This document shows positions 1 through 10,773 of a DNA stretch of 64,000 bases, piece by piece. The notes below the pieces were generated by a model. It worked only from the letters and a program-made list of their open reading frames with translations. It did no database searches and had not been told where the DNA came from. Source of the stretch: Colias croceus (taxonomy: Eukaryota; Arthropoda; Insecta; Lepidoptera; Pieridae); contig NC_059547.1 of NCBI RefSeq assembly GCF_905220415.1, positions 4,910,501 to 4,974,500 on the forward strand, given 5' to 3'. Both the position numbers and the translations under genes were made by a program. The first letter of the stretch is position 1. Every line of letters starts with the position of its first letter.

Positions 1-266
1 TAAGTATCCATGTGCAGAGTCATTTTCGTCGATTTTTTAGTTGGTAATAATATTGAATGATTGTCTCAAAAGTAACATTTATCTACGTATATATTTGATG
101 CATTTCAGAACTACATATTTTGAAGCTCATTTCTTAAGTATAAACTAAAAATGATTAAGGCTAATTAGAATCCTAAAGCAATTTAATAATTAAAATGTTT
201 TACTATCTCAAATAGTATTTATCCTTTAACACACGCGATTCGTCGAAGTATAAAAATATAGGCTGC

Positions 267-389
267 ATGAAGCTGTTTGGTCTATGTGGATTGACCGTAG
301 TGGTGCTCGCTCTGTGGGGAACCGCCTGTTTAATAAACCATACATATTTTTATAATCTGTTTATTTTTAATATAATTTTAATAATTTAA
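267..389 (+). CDS. Possible signal-peptide-like short ORF
   Basis: An ATG at 267 opens 40 codons. The first ~20 look like a secretion signal (charged start, then a run rich in L, V and A ending near WGTAC). The segment is much less AT-rich than its surroundings, as expected of coding DNA. After it the frame runs into AT-rich sequence and stops at 387-389, so if real it would be the first exon of a spliced gene, but no good donor site is visible. A TATAAAAATA stretch lies only ~17 bases upstream, too close to act as its TATA box. It could easily be chance. Confidence 0.18.
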   Translation: MKLFGLCGLTVVVLALWGTACLINHTYFYNLFIFNIILII

Positions 390-445
390 TGGCTAACCTG
401 TTTTCTGAGGATTTGTTCGTAAACAGATTAACCATTAAATTATTA
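379..445. repeat. 25-bp inverted repeat (stem-loop)
   Basis: Positions 379-403 and 421-445 are inverted copies of about 25 bp with two mismatches and a 17-base loop. It may be a relic of a small inverted-repeat transposon or a simple hairpin; no coding sequence is associated. Confidence 0.6.
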
Positions 446-446
446 T

Positions 447-3400
447 GTCAATTGGTATATAAATCCACTACGCTGGCGTAGCACCTAATGATAATTAGCA
501 ACTAGGTACTGACCATTTTCTATAAGCCGCTTAGGGTTGTGCTTCATTAGTGAGATACCTACTCAACCCTAGCTTACCTTGCCATATGTAATAAACCTAT
601 CTTGCTTCAAATTCCTTAAAGCGTAACCCAGGATTTAGTACTAACAACGTGAAATTGGATAGTTATCACTAATTGTATGACATAACTTACAAATTCTACA
701 TTCACTTTATTAATAAATACTACCCGCATCATCTAAATATACCTAAACGTTTCTTTGTAACTTCTCCTAGAAATACTCCTTGAAATTTTTTAACAAGTCA
801 CGGGTCACCTTATGAATAATAATAGAATAATTAATCTTTCTGAATAATTGTGTTGGTCCCTACAAAGTATTTACATCAACACCACTGCACCAATTTATAT
901 ACAGTGGTGACCATTTAACCTTACATGGCCCTTCTGCTCCTTCCCTTGCTCTACCATTACAATCATTCTTCCATCAATTGCAAATTTTAAATTATACTTT
1001 AAGATTATCTTCTTGGAAGCGACTTTAACATACATTTAAACGTATATTGTGTGTATCTTTAATAATATTCATACACGTCTATAACTCATATAAAAACTCT
1101 ATCAAACCGCATGTTTTGTTCAACCATCAAATAAATTCCGGCTCATCACGAGCATTTGTCATGGAGCCGTAATTTGTGCGAACGCGTGGTTTTCTTCATA
1201 TTCATTCGTGGGAAGCCACGACAGCAATTTGTCAAAAATTTCACTCTTACGCCTACGCTTTCTTTATAGGGGGTGGCATTAAATCTTGTATTGTGCAAGA
1301 ATAATAAATCTGTACAATTGTAGTGCAAAACAGTAAGAATAAACGTTTTTGCTTAATTTGAACCTGTTAAAGGTGAAATTGGTATTGAAAATTGACGATG
1401 ACAGATACGATGTTCTGTTAACTTCGTCCACAACTTGAGATAATAATTATTTTATTCTTCTCTTGGAATATTTATTCCACTGACCTTCTTATGTTATTAT
1501 ACTCGTATAATAATATGCGTAGGTATATTTAAACACGCATTATCTATATACCTAACTAATAACGCACGTATAAAATATGTAATAGATTACCATAATATTA
1601 AAATTTATAGCGATAAATTCAAGGAATGAATAATTCACCTAATCTTAGATCTTATAATAGTAGCTTAATAAATTCTTTAACAACTAAAGTATTCAGTCAA
1701 CACGGCGAGTAATAAAATAATTTATATAATACTAAGCTAATTTGCCCTTTACTTCGCTAATAATAATTGTAACAAGGGAATTAGTCGCGCCCGACATTTC
1801 CAAAGTAAACAGCGGTGACGAACGACTGTCAGAGTGCCAGCAACTTGTAAAATTATATTGCATTAAACAACTCGCGAACAATTTCACAAAGTTCCTCGCA
1901 AAATATCTTCCTGAGATATTTCCCGTGAATATTCCTGTACCCGTTCGGCTATAAAAGTTTTCGGAACTAACTGAGTGTTAACCTCTTTACCTCTATTTTC
2001 TTAGCCTTGGAGCACTATTTCCACTATTACGGAAAATAATTAGCCTTGTCTAAATTGTTTGTTCCACAAAAGTTGAACTAGTCGGATTACAAATTAGCTG
2101 TTTACAGTTATGAATAACTTAAGAATAGATTAGTTTTTTAGTTGTTATTGTCCAACAAATTAGTTATTTATTAGAAGTCTCTATATTATTATTTGTAAAT
2201 GTTACACAGTACTAGCGAAAGGCATAACATAAAAATACTATGTACACAAACACTGTCTATAATCCCTAACACACAAAATATAATGTATTACATATTATGA
2301 AAGCTAACATTGTTTGTCACAAAAAACAAAGGAAGTAATATTTGTTTAATAAAGAAAAGCAATGTTATATTTGAGCAAGGACTAAGCGTTTTATTACAAT
2401 AGTTGTATGCACGTACAATAACCGCGGCTCTCGGCTGTCGCGAGATTGTAATACTATATACAACAAGGCGCAAAGTTGAGACGAAAATGTTATCATATCA
2501 GAAAAGTTCGCAAAGTTCGCGCGCCCCAAGCGTTTACAACTGAAGCACTTGAATGTCGTTTTGACAGAGTTCTATTTTCCGCGAACTGCACTATGGATGT
2601 AGATACTTATCATATAAAAATGATGAAACTTTTGCAAAGTAACGAGTGGATGTTTTTGTCGTAGCGGCTCTGAGACAGGCTTTTATGATGCACGTTTATG
2701 AGTGTAAAATGAATGAATTTTGTCTAGTAACAATTTTCTTAAACAATTTTTATGATCAGGAAATATGATGATTGAAATACTTCACTAATCTTTATATAAA
2801 TTATGGTTATATTCAAGATTTACTTTGTGCTAAACCTTGACATTTAAGACTTAACAGTCAGATTGTTGGATTCATAGTTCATAGTTCAATTAAGCACTAT
2901 CTTAACCAAATAGGCAGGTGATTACCTGTCACGTCATTTATAAGATTATAGGTACTTGGATTATTAAAGTGTCTGTTTATTATTATTGTGTGAATAAATC
3001 TCAAACAAGCTGAACATAATATAAACTTATCATTTATTGCTTAAACGCTATAAGTAGGTACAAAATGGTAACACTTTCCTATAGATTGAAATATTTACTA
3101 AGGTAAGTAATAGCATTAAATCAAGGACTTACTCATAATACTAATGAGCTATACAGATACGACGTCAATTATTATTAAACAACAAAAGAAGTCCAACTTA
3201 GCCAAATAACAAAACTTTACAATACTACTGAGAAATATCTTGTTTCAATCTCCTTTCCCAACTCTAATAGACCAAAGCAATAGTTTCTATAGAAAAATCT
3301 GAAATAAAAGCGGCGAGAAATATTGTTTGATAAAATTCCATCGACGAGATCTTAAACATTTAATGAGAAGTTGTTCAATTCTGTTAAACAATATAACTGG

Positions 3401-4020
3401 ACTAATTGTGCTCTCAAGGGGAAACTAGCCGAGAAAAATAAAAGCCAAGATAAATTTGTTAGCAAGTTTCTGTCAAATTTGGTATGTAACGATAGAATAT
3501 AAAAGATTTCTTGTTTATAAAATATGAATATAATAATTTTGGTATAATGTATTTAATTGGTATTCACGAGTTTGTATGAATGTATCAATACTTCTATAAA
3601 AGGAATTTTAAGTTATGATAAAATCATAAAAAATGGGTGATTTTTGTATTACTCAAACCTATTATAGTACTTAATTATTACTATAATTTTGATCTGATTA
3701 ATTAGAAGCATCCAAATGCAGGAAACGAAACTGATTGTGAATATGTAAAGTATATTAATCGTGTGTATTAGTCTAAACTCGAACACATAAAGTACTTAAT
3801 CCTCAAGATTCGACGCAAATCTCGTGTTCGACGTTACCTTAGAGCTATTCAGCTATTTATCGCTACAATGTAGAAATTTGTTCTCCAAACTTTCTTTGTT
3901 TGTTGCGAGTATTTTCGTATATCTTCAATAACATTGTCAGATACTTTCCCCGGAGGATTTGGGGTATGATGACAACAATACTCAATAAAAATATATCGTT
4001 TTCTCTATCAAATATCGATA
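447..4020. other. AT-rich non-coding stretch
   Basis: No gene is recognisable here. Short open frames (for example near 1146-1328, 1742-1954 and 2476-2664) show no domain, no signal peptide and no codon bias. A good TATA-like motif (ggctataaaag, 1948-1957) is followed by no recognisable exon. This may be intergenic or intronic. Confidence 0.6.
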
Positions 4021-4024
4021 CGCG

Positions 4025-4399
4025 AGTAAAGCAACGCAAAAGGCCACACTTAATTTTAAAATAAATAACAAAACAAGGCAAATACCTAAGAAACAGGATC
4101 ATTATGCGAATTCCAGTGAACTCAATATGATAACACCGTGGACATCCAAGAAGGAACGTATCAACATGAACAATACGTAATTGATGAAACAAAGGGATAT
4201 TAATTTAATGGTTATACGGTATCGGACCACCACCGGACCACCAGGCAGGAGGATATCTCGGGTATATAAGCAATTCACAAGTGAACTCGTCATTCTCGCA
4301 CCAGCTCTCTATAGTTAAGGTCGTAGATTAAGTAAAAATTGTAATTTGTTTAAATAAATTATTTTTTTTAAAAGTAATCTCGACCGAGTTATTTTTACT
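4025..4399 (+). repeat. 5' LTR of the errantivirus
   Basis: This 375-bp LTR has AGT...ACT ends. It carries a TATA box (4263-4270), an initiator (4290-4295), a downstream promoter element (4319-4323) and an AATAAA poly-A signal (4353-4358). U3 would run to about 4291 and R would start at about 4292. Reading it line by line against 10395-10769 showed no difference. Confidence 0.95.
4263..4323 (+). promoter_or_regulatory. LTR core promoter: TATA, initiator, DPE
   Basis: TATATAAG starts at 4263. TCATTC at 4290-4295 fits the arthropod initiator TCAKTY and puts the start site at A4292, about 29 bases downstream of the TATA box. GGTCG at 4319-4323 falls exactly at +28 to +32 and fits the downstream promoter element RGWYV. 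The same set recurs in the 3' LTR. Spacing this exact supports a real RNA polymerase II start at ~4292. Confidence 0.75.
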
Positions 4400-4416
4400 G
4401 GCGCCCAACTTAGGGG
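4399..4416 (+). other. Primer-binding site (tRNA-Lys type)
   Basis: TGGCGCCCAAC directly follows the LTR; its first T is the last LTR base. It matches the 3' end complement of lysine tRNA used by gypsy-like elements and many retroviruses. It would prime minus-strand DNA synthesis. Confidence 0.85.
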
Positions 4417-4534
4417 CTTAACGAGTGAATTAAAGTAAAACATCGTTATTACAAAAAAGTTCACGAAATCTTTCAAGGTTGAAAGTTAAGCAACCCAAAA
4501 ATAAATTTGTGAAAATACAAGTTCGAGGGAAGAT

Positions 4535-4566
4535 ATGAGAAAGGAGGTGATCGTCGGATTTGTGCT
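4535..4566 (+). CDS. env: Candidate env leader exon in the gag leader
   Basis: An ATG at 4535 opens 10 codons plus 2 bases before a strong splice donor (GTAAGT, 4567-4572). The env frame has no ATG of its own before its first domain, so it needs a start codon from a spliced leader, as in gypsy and TED. Joined to the acceptor at 8911/8912, the phase is kept and the two sides together form a short basic start followed by a hydrophobic run, as expected of a signal peptide. This is inferred from sequence; no transcript was seen. Confidence 0.6.
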
Positions 4567-4735
4567 GTAAGTACCGTTGCATAATCCTTTCACCATTCCT
4601 TTCCACTTGAAACCCCCGACTTTTGTATATAACTATAGGGATACGGGAGAGAATCACTCTCCTTCTGAAAGTGAGAGCAGTCTTAGTGATTTGTGTTATT
4701 CAAATTGCTCTAGTAATCCAACTGTCATAGACAAT

Positions 4736-5704
4736 ATGGATCCAAAAACTTTGTTATCGTTCGTTCCCACATATGATGGTGACGCATTTAATTTGTACAA
4801 TTTTATAAACTGTGCCAAACATTGGTTACAAATCGCGGGTGGGGACACACCACCAAACGTTATGTTATTGTTGAGTAAGCTAGAATCTAAGGCCGCCATG
4901 ACTATTTCTATGGTAGACCATGATTTCAAATGGAAAAATATAGAATTAACCTTAAAGAAAGAATGTGGAGATAATAGGGAGTTTAATACATTATTAATTG
5001 AATTATCGAATGTTAAGAGAAAAGGTAGTTATAAGGATTTAATTTTTGAATTAAAACAAAAGTTATTTTTTATTAGAAGTAAGTTGTTAGACAAATATAC
5101 CGAGAAAACGATAGTCGACGAAGTTATGGAACCGTATATTAATACCGCGCAAAATGCGTTAAGGAACAGTTTACCTTATCATGATCAAATTTATGTATCA
5201 AACTGTGGTTTTGAGGAAACGGCCGCCCGAATTCTACAATTAGAAGCTGAGGGTAGGTTTGACAATATTAAACAAAAGTTTTCGAGTATTTTACCGCCGC
5301 CGCGAATTGTTCAGCAGGGTTATTCACAACATAAACCAAATTTTACAAACCAAAAGCATAGTTATCCTAATTATCCACAAAATCCGAGGAATTATAATAA
5401 TAACAATTATAATCACAATCATAACCAAAGTAATAACAATAACTTCCATCAAAAATACCCATGGAAGCCTAATCCAAATAATGTGTTTAATAAGCCACAG
5501 AATAGTTATTTTAAGCGTAATCAATATCGCCCGATTAATAGAAATTTAAATGAAACGGAAGACGTGTCCATGCGGACAGCGCCTCAGTTACGCCCAGGTC
5601 AAACGAATTTAGGCAAAGGGTTAGTGGCAGAGGAAGTTTTTCATAGTAATAATATAGAGGAAGCAAATTTTTACGAAAAGGCCTCTCAAAAGAAAGGGCC
5701 ATAG
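4736..5704 (+). CDS. gag: Errantivirus Gag
   Basis: This is the structural capsid precursor, 322 residues from the ATG at 4736. That start is chosen because it has A at -3 and G at +4 and begins a typical Gag-like N-terminus (MDPKTLLSFVPTYDGD); the frame is open upstream to ~4577 but only with a non-ATG start. The middle is helix-rich and charged. The C-terminal third (about residues 195-290) is very rich in N, H, P, Q and Y and has no CCHC zinc knuckle, so RNA binding probably relies on this basic asparagine-rich tail, as in other insect errantiviruses. The 3' end overlaps the pol frame, which is reached by -1 slippage at 5665-5671. Confidence 0.9.
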   Translation: MDPKTLLSFVPTYDGDAFNLYNFINCAKHWLQIAGGDTPPNVMLLLSKLESKAAMTISMVDHDFKWKNIELTLKKECGDNREFNTLLIELSNVKRKGSYKDLIFELKQKLFFIRSKLLDKYTEKTIVDEVMEPYINTAQNALRNSLPYHDQIYVSNCGFEETAARILQLEAEGRFDNIKQKFSSILPPPRIVQQGYSQHKPNFTNQKHSYPNYPQNPRNYNNNNYNHNHNQSNNNNFHQKYPWKPNPNNVFNKPQNSYFKRNQYRPINRNLNETEDVSMRTAPQLRPGQTNLGKGLVAEEVFHSNNIEEANFYEKASQKKGP

Positions 5705-8700
5705 AATTTAATTTTGTTAAGTCTTATTTACCTTATTTCGAAACGGATGATCCAAAATTAAAAGTTTTAATAGATACTGGTAGTCAAAGATCTTTTATGA
5801 CGGAAAAAGCTTCGAAATATTTTAAAAGTTACTATAAGCCTGAGAAATTTTCAGTTCGTACATCTCACGGTACGTCAACTCATGTAGGTTTAATCGAAAC
5901 TCCGTTCTGGTATAAGTACTTTGATACGGGTGAAGGAACAATGAAGTTTTATATATTTAATTTTAGTGATCAATATGACATTTTAATGGGTACAGATATG
6001 ATTGAACAAGTTAATGCTAAAATAGATTTAAAGGAGCGTAAATTAATTTTGCCAAGTAGTGAAATTTTAATTCACCATATGACTAATGAAAATTATTCAG
6101 ATATTAATAATTTATGCGAAACTTATAAGGATTTATTTACGGAAGATGTAACGAATAGCGCGACTACATCAATTAAACATAAAATAAATTTAATTAGTGA
6201 TGAACCAATTTATCAACGTCCTTTTCGTTTGCCGCAAATTCAACAAGAAGAAGTTGATAAACAAATTATTAAATTATTAAATGAAAAAATAATTCAACCT
6301 TCCGAATCGCCATGGTCATCCCCAGTGCATATAGTGCCAAAGAAAATCGATCAATCAGGCGTTAAGAAATGGAGAATGGTAATAGACTATAGGAGGTTAA
6401 ATGAAATTACAAAATCTGATAAATTTCCATTGCCAAATATTGAAGAGTTATTTTCTAAGTTACAAGGGAATAAATATTTCTCTACTTTAGATTTAACTTC
6501 GGGTTATCACCAAATTTTAATGGATAAAGAATCTATTGAGAAAACGGCATTTAGTACGCCTAATGGGCATTATGAATTTTTGCGAATGCCATTCGGTTTA
6601 AAGAACGCTCCCGCGACATTTCAAAGAATGATGAATAATATCTTAAAAACGGAAATAAGTAGGAATATATGTTTAGTTTATTTAGATGATATAATTATAT
6701 ATTCAAAAAATAAGCAAGACCATATAAATAGGTTGCAGCAAGTTTTTGAAGCGTTACGTAGGGTTAATTTAAAGTTAAATAAAAATAAATGCGTATTCAT
6801 GGAGGAGGAAATCGAATTTTTAGGTCATGTTCTTAATAAAGACGGACTAAAGCCAAATCAGTCAAAGATAGAGGCAATTAAGAAATTTCCGATTCCGAAA
6901 ACGTTAAAAGAAGTTAGAAGTTTTTTAGGATTAATAGGTTATTATAGAAAGTTTATTCCTAATTTAAGTAAGATAGTTAAGCCTTTAACGGATGCGACTA
7001 AAAAGAACGCGATTATTGATATTAGTAATAATAAGTATAAAGAAGCATTTGAGTCGTGTAAACAATTATTAATGAATGCTTCAATTTTAGCATTCCCTGA
7101 TTTTAGTAAAACGTTTGTGTTAACAACTGATGCATCGGACATAGCGCTAGGTGCAGTATTAAGTCAAGAAAATCATCCGATAGCGTATGCGTCGAGAATT
7201 TTAAGCGAAACAGAAAGAAAGTATAACACTACGGAAAAAGAATTGTTAGGGATTATTTGGGCTGTTAATCAATTCAGACCCTATATTTACGGTAGGAGAT
7301 TTATATTAAGAACAGATCATAAAGCATTAATATGGTTATCTAAATTAAAAGAGCCAAATCAAAGACTAACAAGATGGAAACTTAAACTACAAGACTATGA
7401 TTATAAAATTGAGCACGTCAAGGGTAAAGAAAATTACGTAGCTGACGCATTAAGTAGAATACAAATGAACCACACAAGTGTAGATTCCGTAGCAGCGCAT
7501 TGTGGCGAGGAATTATCATTAGCTAGTACACCTCGTAATAATGATACAGCAATAACCACTGAATCGAATTCTTGCTCGGACAATAGGTCGTTGAACAACA
7601 CAATACACTCTTGTCAACAAGACAGCGATACAGGTATTCGAATCATTGATAGTTACCCACCTAAACGTCTCAGACGTGTTGTGTTTGAAAGTGCTCCATA
7701 TGAAAACGCGAAATTTGAAAAAGGTATGTGGTATTTTTATATTCCACCTAATAATGAGGAAGAAGTTATTAAAAGATATATGTTAGAATATTTAAGTAAA
7801 GAAAAATATGCTTTTATAATACCAAATGACGAATTGTATTATAAAATTTCTGAAGTTTATAGGAAGTATTTTGATCATAGTAAGTTTAAGCCAACTAGAT
7901 ATACTAAATCATTGATAGAAATAGATGATAAAGAGGAACAGTTAAAATTAATTAAAGAATGTCACTTATTAAATAATAGACATGCAGGTATAGAAATTGT
8001 GTATAAACAATTGCGTGAAAAATATTATTGGGAGAATATGAGAAAAAATATTAAGAAATATATATTAAATTGTGAATTATGTAGGAAGGAAAAATATAAT
8101 AGACATCCAAATAATACACTATATTCGGAGACAGAAACTCCACATGAACCGATGTCAGTATGGCATATAGATTTTATGTCTTTAGAAAGACAACGGTATC
8201 TAACGATTATTGATAAGTTTTCGAAATATGCTATTATTAAACCTGTAGATAAAAGTAGAGTATACGATGTGTTGTACGAAATATTTGCATTAATAGGGGC
8301 ACCTAATAAGATAGTGCATGATGGTGAACAATCGTTTTGTAGTGAGATTGTCACGGAACTTTTTAAAACTTATAATATTATTAATCATACTACGTCACCG
8401 CAACATCATAAATCAAATTCGGATGTTGAGCGTTTACATAGTACTATACAAGAGTTATTTCGTTTACAACGTGAATCAGATTTGGACCTAAATCAAAAGA
8501 TTAATTTTATTGTACATTCTTATAATAATACAATGCATAGTGCGATAAATATGACGCCATTTGAAGTGCATTTTGGTAGAAAGCCTAAGTTGCGTAGTTT
8601 TGATAATTTAAAAGTAGTTATACAGAGATATACTGCCCAGCATAGAGATTTTGCGAAAGAATTAAATCAAAATGTTCATAAATTATTAAAGAAGCAAAAG

Positions 8701-8949
8701 CATGATAGGAATAAAAGATTGAATGAAAGAATTAAACCCCCGAAAATATTTAAGGTAGGTGATACAGTTTATTTGAAAAACTCTATGGCGGACAGGCATA
8801 AAACGAAATCAAGATTTTTAGGTCCATATAAAATATTGAGTGTTGAACCTCATAATAAATATAAAATAAGTAATGGTAAAATATATCATGTAGAGGAACT
8901 AATTGTTTCAGAATCTACTTCACTTTCGGATACAAGTTCAAGCAGTTAG
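5650..8949 (+). CDS. pol: Errantivirus Pol: protease, RT, RNase H, integrase
   Basis: This is the replication polyprotein, in the -1 frame relative to gag and probably made as Gag-Pol. The pol frame opens at 5650; its first ATG (5797) lies past the protease active site DTGS (5773-5784), so translation must start by frameshift. Domains in order, numbered from 5797: reverse transcriptase with LDLTSGYHQ (~231) and the catalytic YLDD (~295); RNase H with TDAS (~445); integrase with an H-H-C-C zinc finger (~710-750), then catalytic D in WHIDFM, D in VHDGEQ and E in SDVERLH; and a basic C-terminal region ending near 1050. All key residues are present and there is no stop or frameshift. The 3' end overlaps the env exon by 38 bases. 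Confidence 0.95.
5665..5671 (+). promoter_or_regulatory. Candidate -1 ribosomal frameshift site
   Basis: In the gag frame the bases read A AAT TTT, an exact X XXY YYZ slippery heptamer. It lies after the pol frame opens (last stop 5647-5649) and before the gag stop (5702-5704). Slipping back one base here would fuse Gag to Pol. No downstream pseudoknot was worked out. Confidence 0.65.
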
Positions 8950-10550
8950 AACCGTCAGAAAATGTAATAATAGTCGAATTGAAGCCTGCTCGAATTTTAG
9001 AAGGAAAGTGGTATATTATTCATAAGTTAGAAATAAAACCAATTGTATTAAATTTAGAAAATATACAACAATCTGTAAACTTTGCTTATAAAAATTCTAA
9101 GATAGATGATGTTAATCATATATATCAGAGAATTAATATTATATTAGAACATGTTAGGGAGATATGTAAACATTTAAATATTCAAAGTAAGAATAGGATT
9201 AAAAGAGGATTAATTAATGGTTTAGGAAGTGTAATTAAGTCGATAACTGGTAATTTAGATCAAAATGATTTAGATATGATTCAAAGAGATTTAGAAACTG
9301 TAAGAATTGCTTATAATAAACAAATATCGGTAACAGATGAAACTTTAGAGGAATATAATAAGCAGATTGCAAATATTACGTTAATTCAGGAAGATATTAA
9401 TAATCAATTGTTAACTATGTTAACTAGTAAGGCGCAACAAAAGGTTGCTATATCTTTGTTATTGCAAGCTCAAACTTTGCAAGATGTAAGTGAAAGATTA
9501 ACAACAGCTATTACGTTTGCTGAACACAAAATGTATCATTATAGTATATTGCAATCTCAATTGTTAGAAGATACGATTAATAGTATTCCAAGTGAAATTG
9601 TTATATCTAGAAATGTAAATGATTTAGAAAAGTTTATTACTGTAGATTGTCAAATTATTGATGGAATAGTATACTTTGTAATAGAAATACCATTAGTTAA
9701 GAATAGTGTATTTAGGACAAGAAAAATTGTACCTATTATCCAACATAACCTATCCTGTTCCTATCCTATTATGCGAACGGTTACTTTAGCTTACAATGAA
9801 GAAGAAATGTATGAAGCTGAAGATTGTATTGAAATAAATGAATTAATTTGTAAAGGAAATATTTTGACGAAAGATACTTGTGAATCTGAAATACTAAATA
9901 CAATGAATAGCGAAAAATGTCAAATGGTAGCAATAAAGTGTCCTAAAGAGGAAATTTTTGAGATATCCCCAAAAGCAATTTATATGTATTTTAATAAGAC
10001 AACTGAAGTTGGAATTAAGTGTAATAATCATAGAGAAACTTTATGGACAAAGCATACTAATATATTATATGGAGAAAATTGTGAGTTGAATGTTTCAGGA
10101 AAAACTTTATTTCACACGAGGGAATCAACAGACAAAATAATTATTGGTAAAGTGGATTTACAGCCAATGGAGACTGTAACTGAAATAGAACTTAGCAAGT
10201 ATGATAGAAAGAAGATTTCATCTAAGCTAAACGAATTGAAGAGGATTCCCGCATTTAATTTTGAAACTCACGATATTATTCAATATAGTTGGATAACATT
10301 TATAACTATTGTGATAATAATGTGCCTAATCTATGTTAAAATTCTCAGATCCAGGTTTCGTTCAAAAACCTGTACTTCGAATTTGGAGGGGGACAGTAAA
10401 GCAACGCAAAAGGCCACACTTAATTTTAAAATAAATAACAAAACAAGGCAAATACCTAAGAAACAGGATCATTATGCGAATTCCAGTGAACTCAATATGA
10501 TAACACCGTGGACATCCAAGAAGGAACGTATCAACATGAACAATACGTAA
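8912..10550 (+). CDS. env: Errantivirus envelope (baculovirus F-like fusion glycoprotein)
   Basis: This is the main env exon. The candidate acceptor is at 8911/8912 (branch-like CTAAT and TTTCAG just upstream); the frame is open from well before it and ends at 10550, inside the 3' LTR. A furin-type site RIKR is at 9195-9206. It is followed by a glycine-rich putative fusion peptide and a heptad-like helix, the layout of baculovirus F and other errantivirus Env proteins. Several cysteines follow, then one hydrophobic membrane span at ~10285-10350 and a ~65-residue basic tail. The last ~50 residues are encoded by LTR sequence. No break is visible. Env would sit in the cell or particle membrane. 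Expression needs a spliced RNA whose ATG lies in the leader (4535). Confidence 0.85.
10382..10394 (+). other. Polypurine tract
   Basis: A purine-rich run (ggaggggga) sits immediately before the 3' LTR at 10395. This is where the plus-strand DNA primer is made. Confidence 0.85.
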
Positions 10551-10769
10551 TTGATGAAACAAAGGGATATTAATTTAATGGTTATACGGTATCGGACCAC
10601 CACCGGACCACCAGGCAGGAGGATATCTCGGGTATATAAGCAATTCACAAGTGAACTCGTCATTCTCGCACCAGCTCTCTATAGTTAAGGTCGTAGATTA
10701 AGTAAAAATTGTAATTTGTTTAAATAAATTATTTTTTTTAAAAGTAATCTCGACCGAGTTATTTTTACT
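10395..10769 (+). repeat. 3' LTR of the errantivirus
   Basis: This LTR is identical to 4025-4399 over 375 bp. It carries the final ~50 codons and stop of env (10548-10550) and the poly-A signal AATAAA (10723-10728). It is followed by the CGCG target duplication. Confidence 0.95.
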
Positions 10770-10773
10770 CGCG

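Larger units (their letters stand above)
4025..10769 (+). mobile_element. Complete errantivirus (gypsy-type LTR retrotransposon with env)
   Basis: This is a 6,745-bp element bounded by two identical 375-bp LTRs that begin AGT and end ACT, as in the gypsy/17.6/TED group. It is flanked by the 4-bp duplication CGCG (4021-4024 and 10770-10773), so the pre-insertion site read ACGCGT, an alternating purine/pyrimidine site of the kind errantiviruses favour. Order: LTR, primer-binding site, gag, pol in the -1 frame (protease, reverse transcriptase, RNase H, integrase), env, polypurine tract, LTR. All three frames are open from end to end. Identical LTRs and intact frames point to a very recent insertion. 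Such elements are typically active in the germ line or its follicle cells. Confidence 0.95.

Noticed and set aside
1948..1957. Strong TATA motif as a gene promoter
   Set aside because: No exon, ORF or splice donor of note follows within several hundred bases.
3863..4293. Minus-strand open frames in the LTRs (also at 10362-10663)
   Set aside because: They are reverse-strand shadows of the LTR and env tail; the same frame occurs in both LTRs because the LTRs are identical.
4577..4735. N-terminal extension of Gag from 4577
   Set aside because: The frame is open but starts with TTG; the ATG at 4736 has a good context and a Gag-like start.
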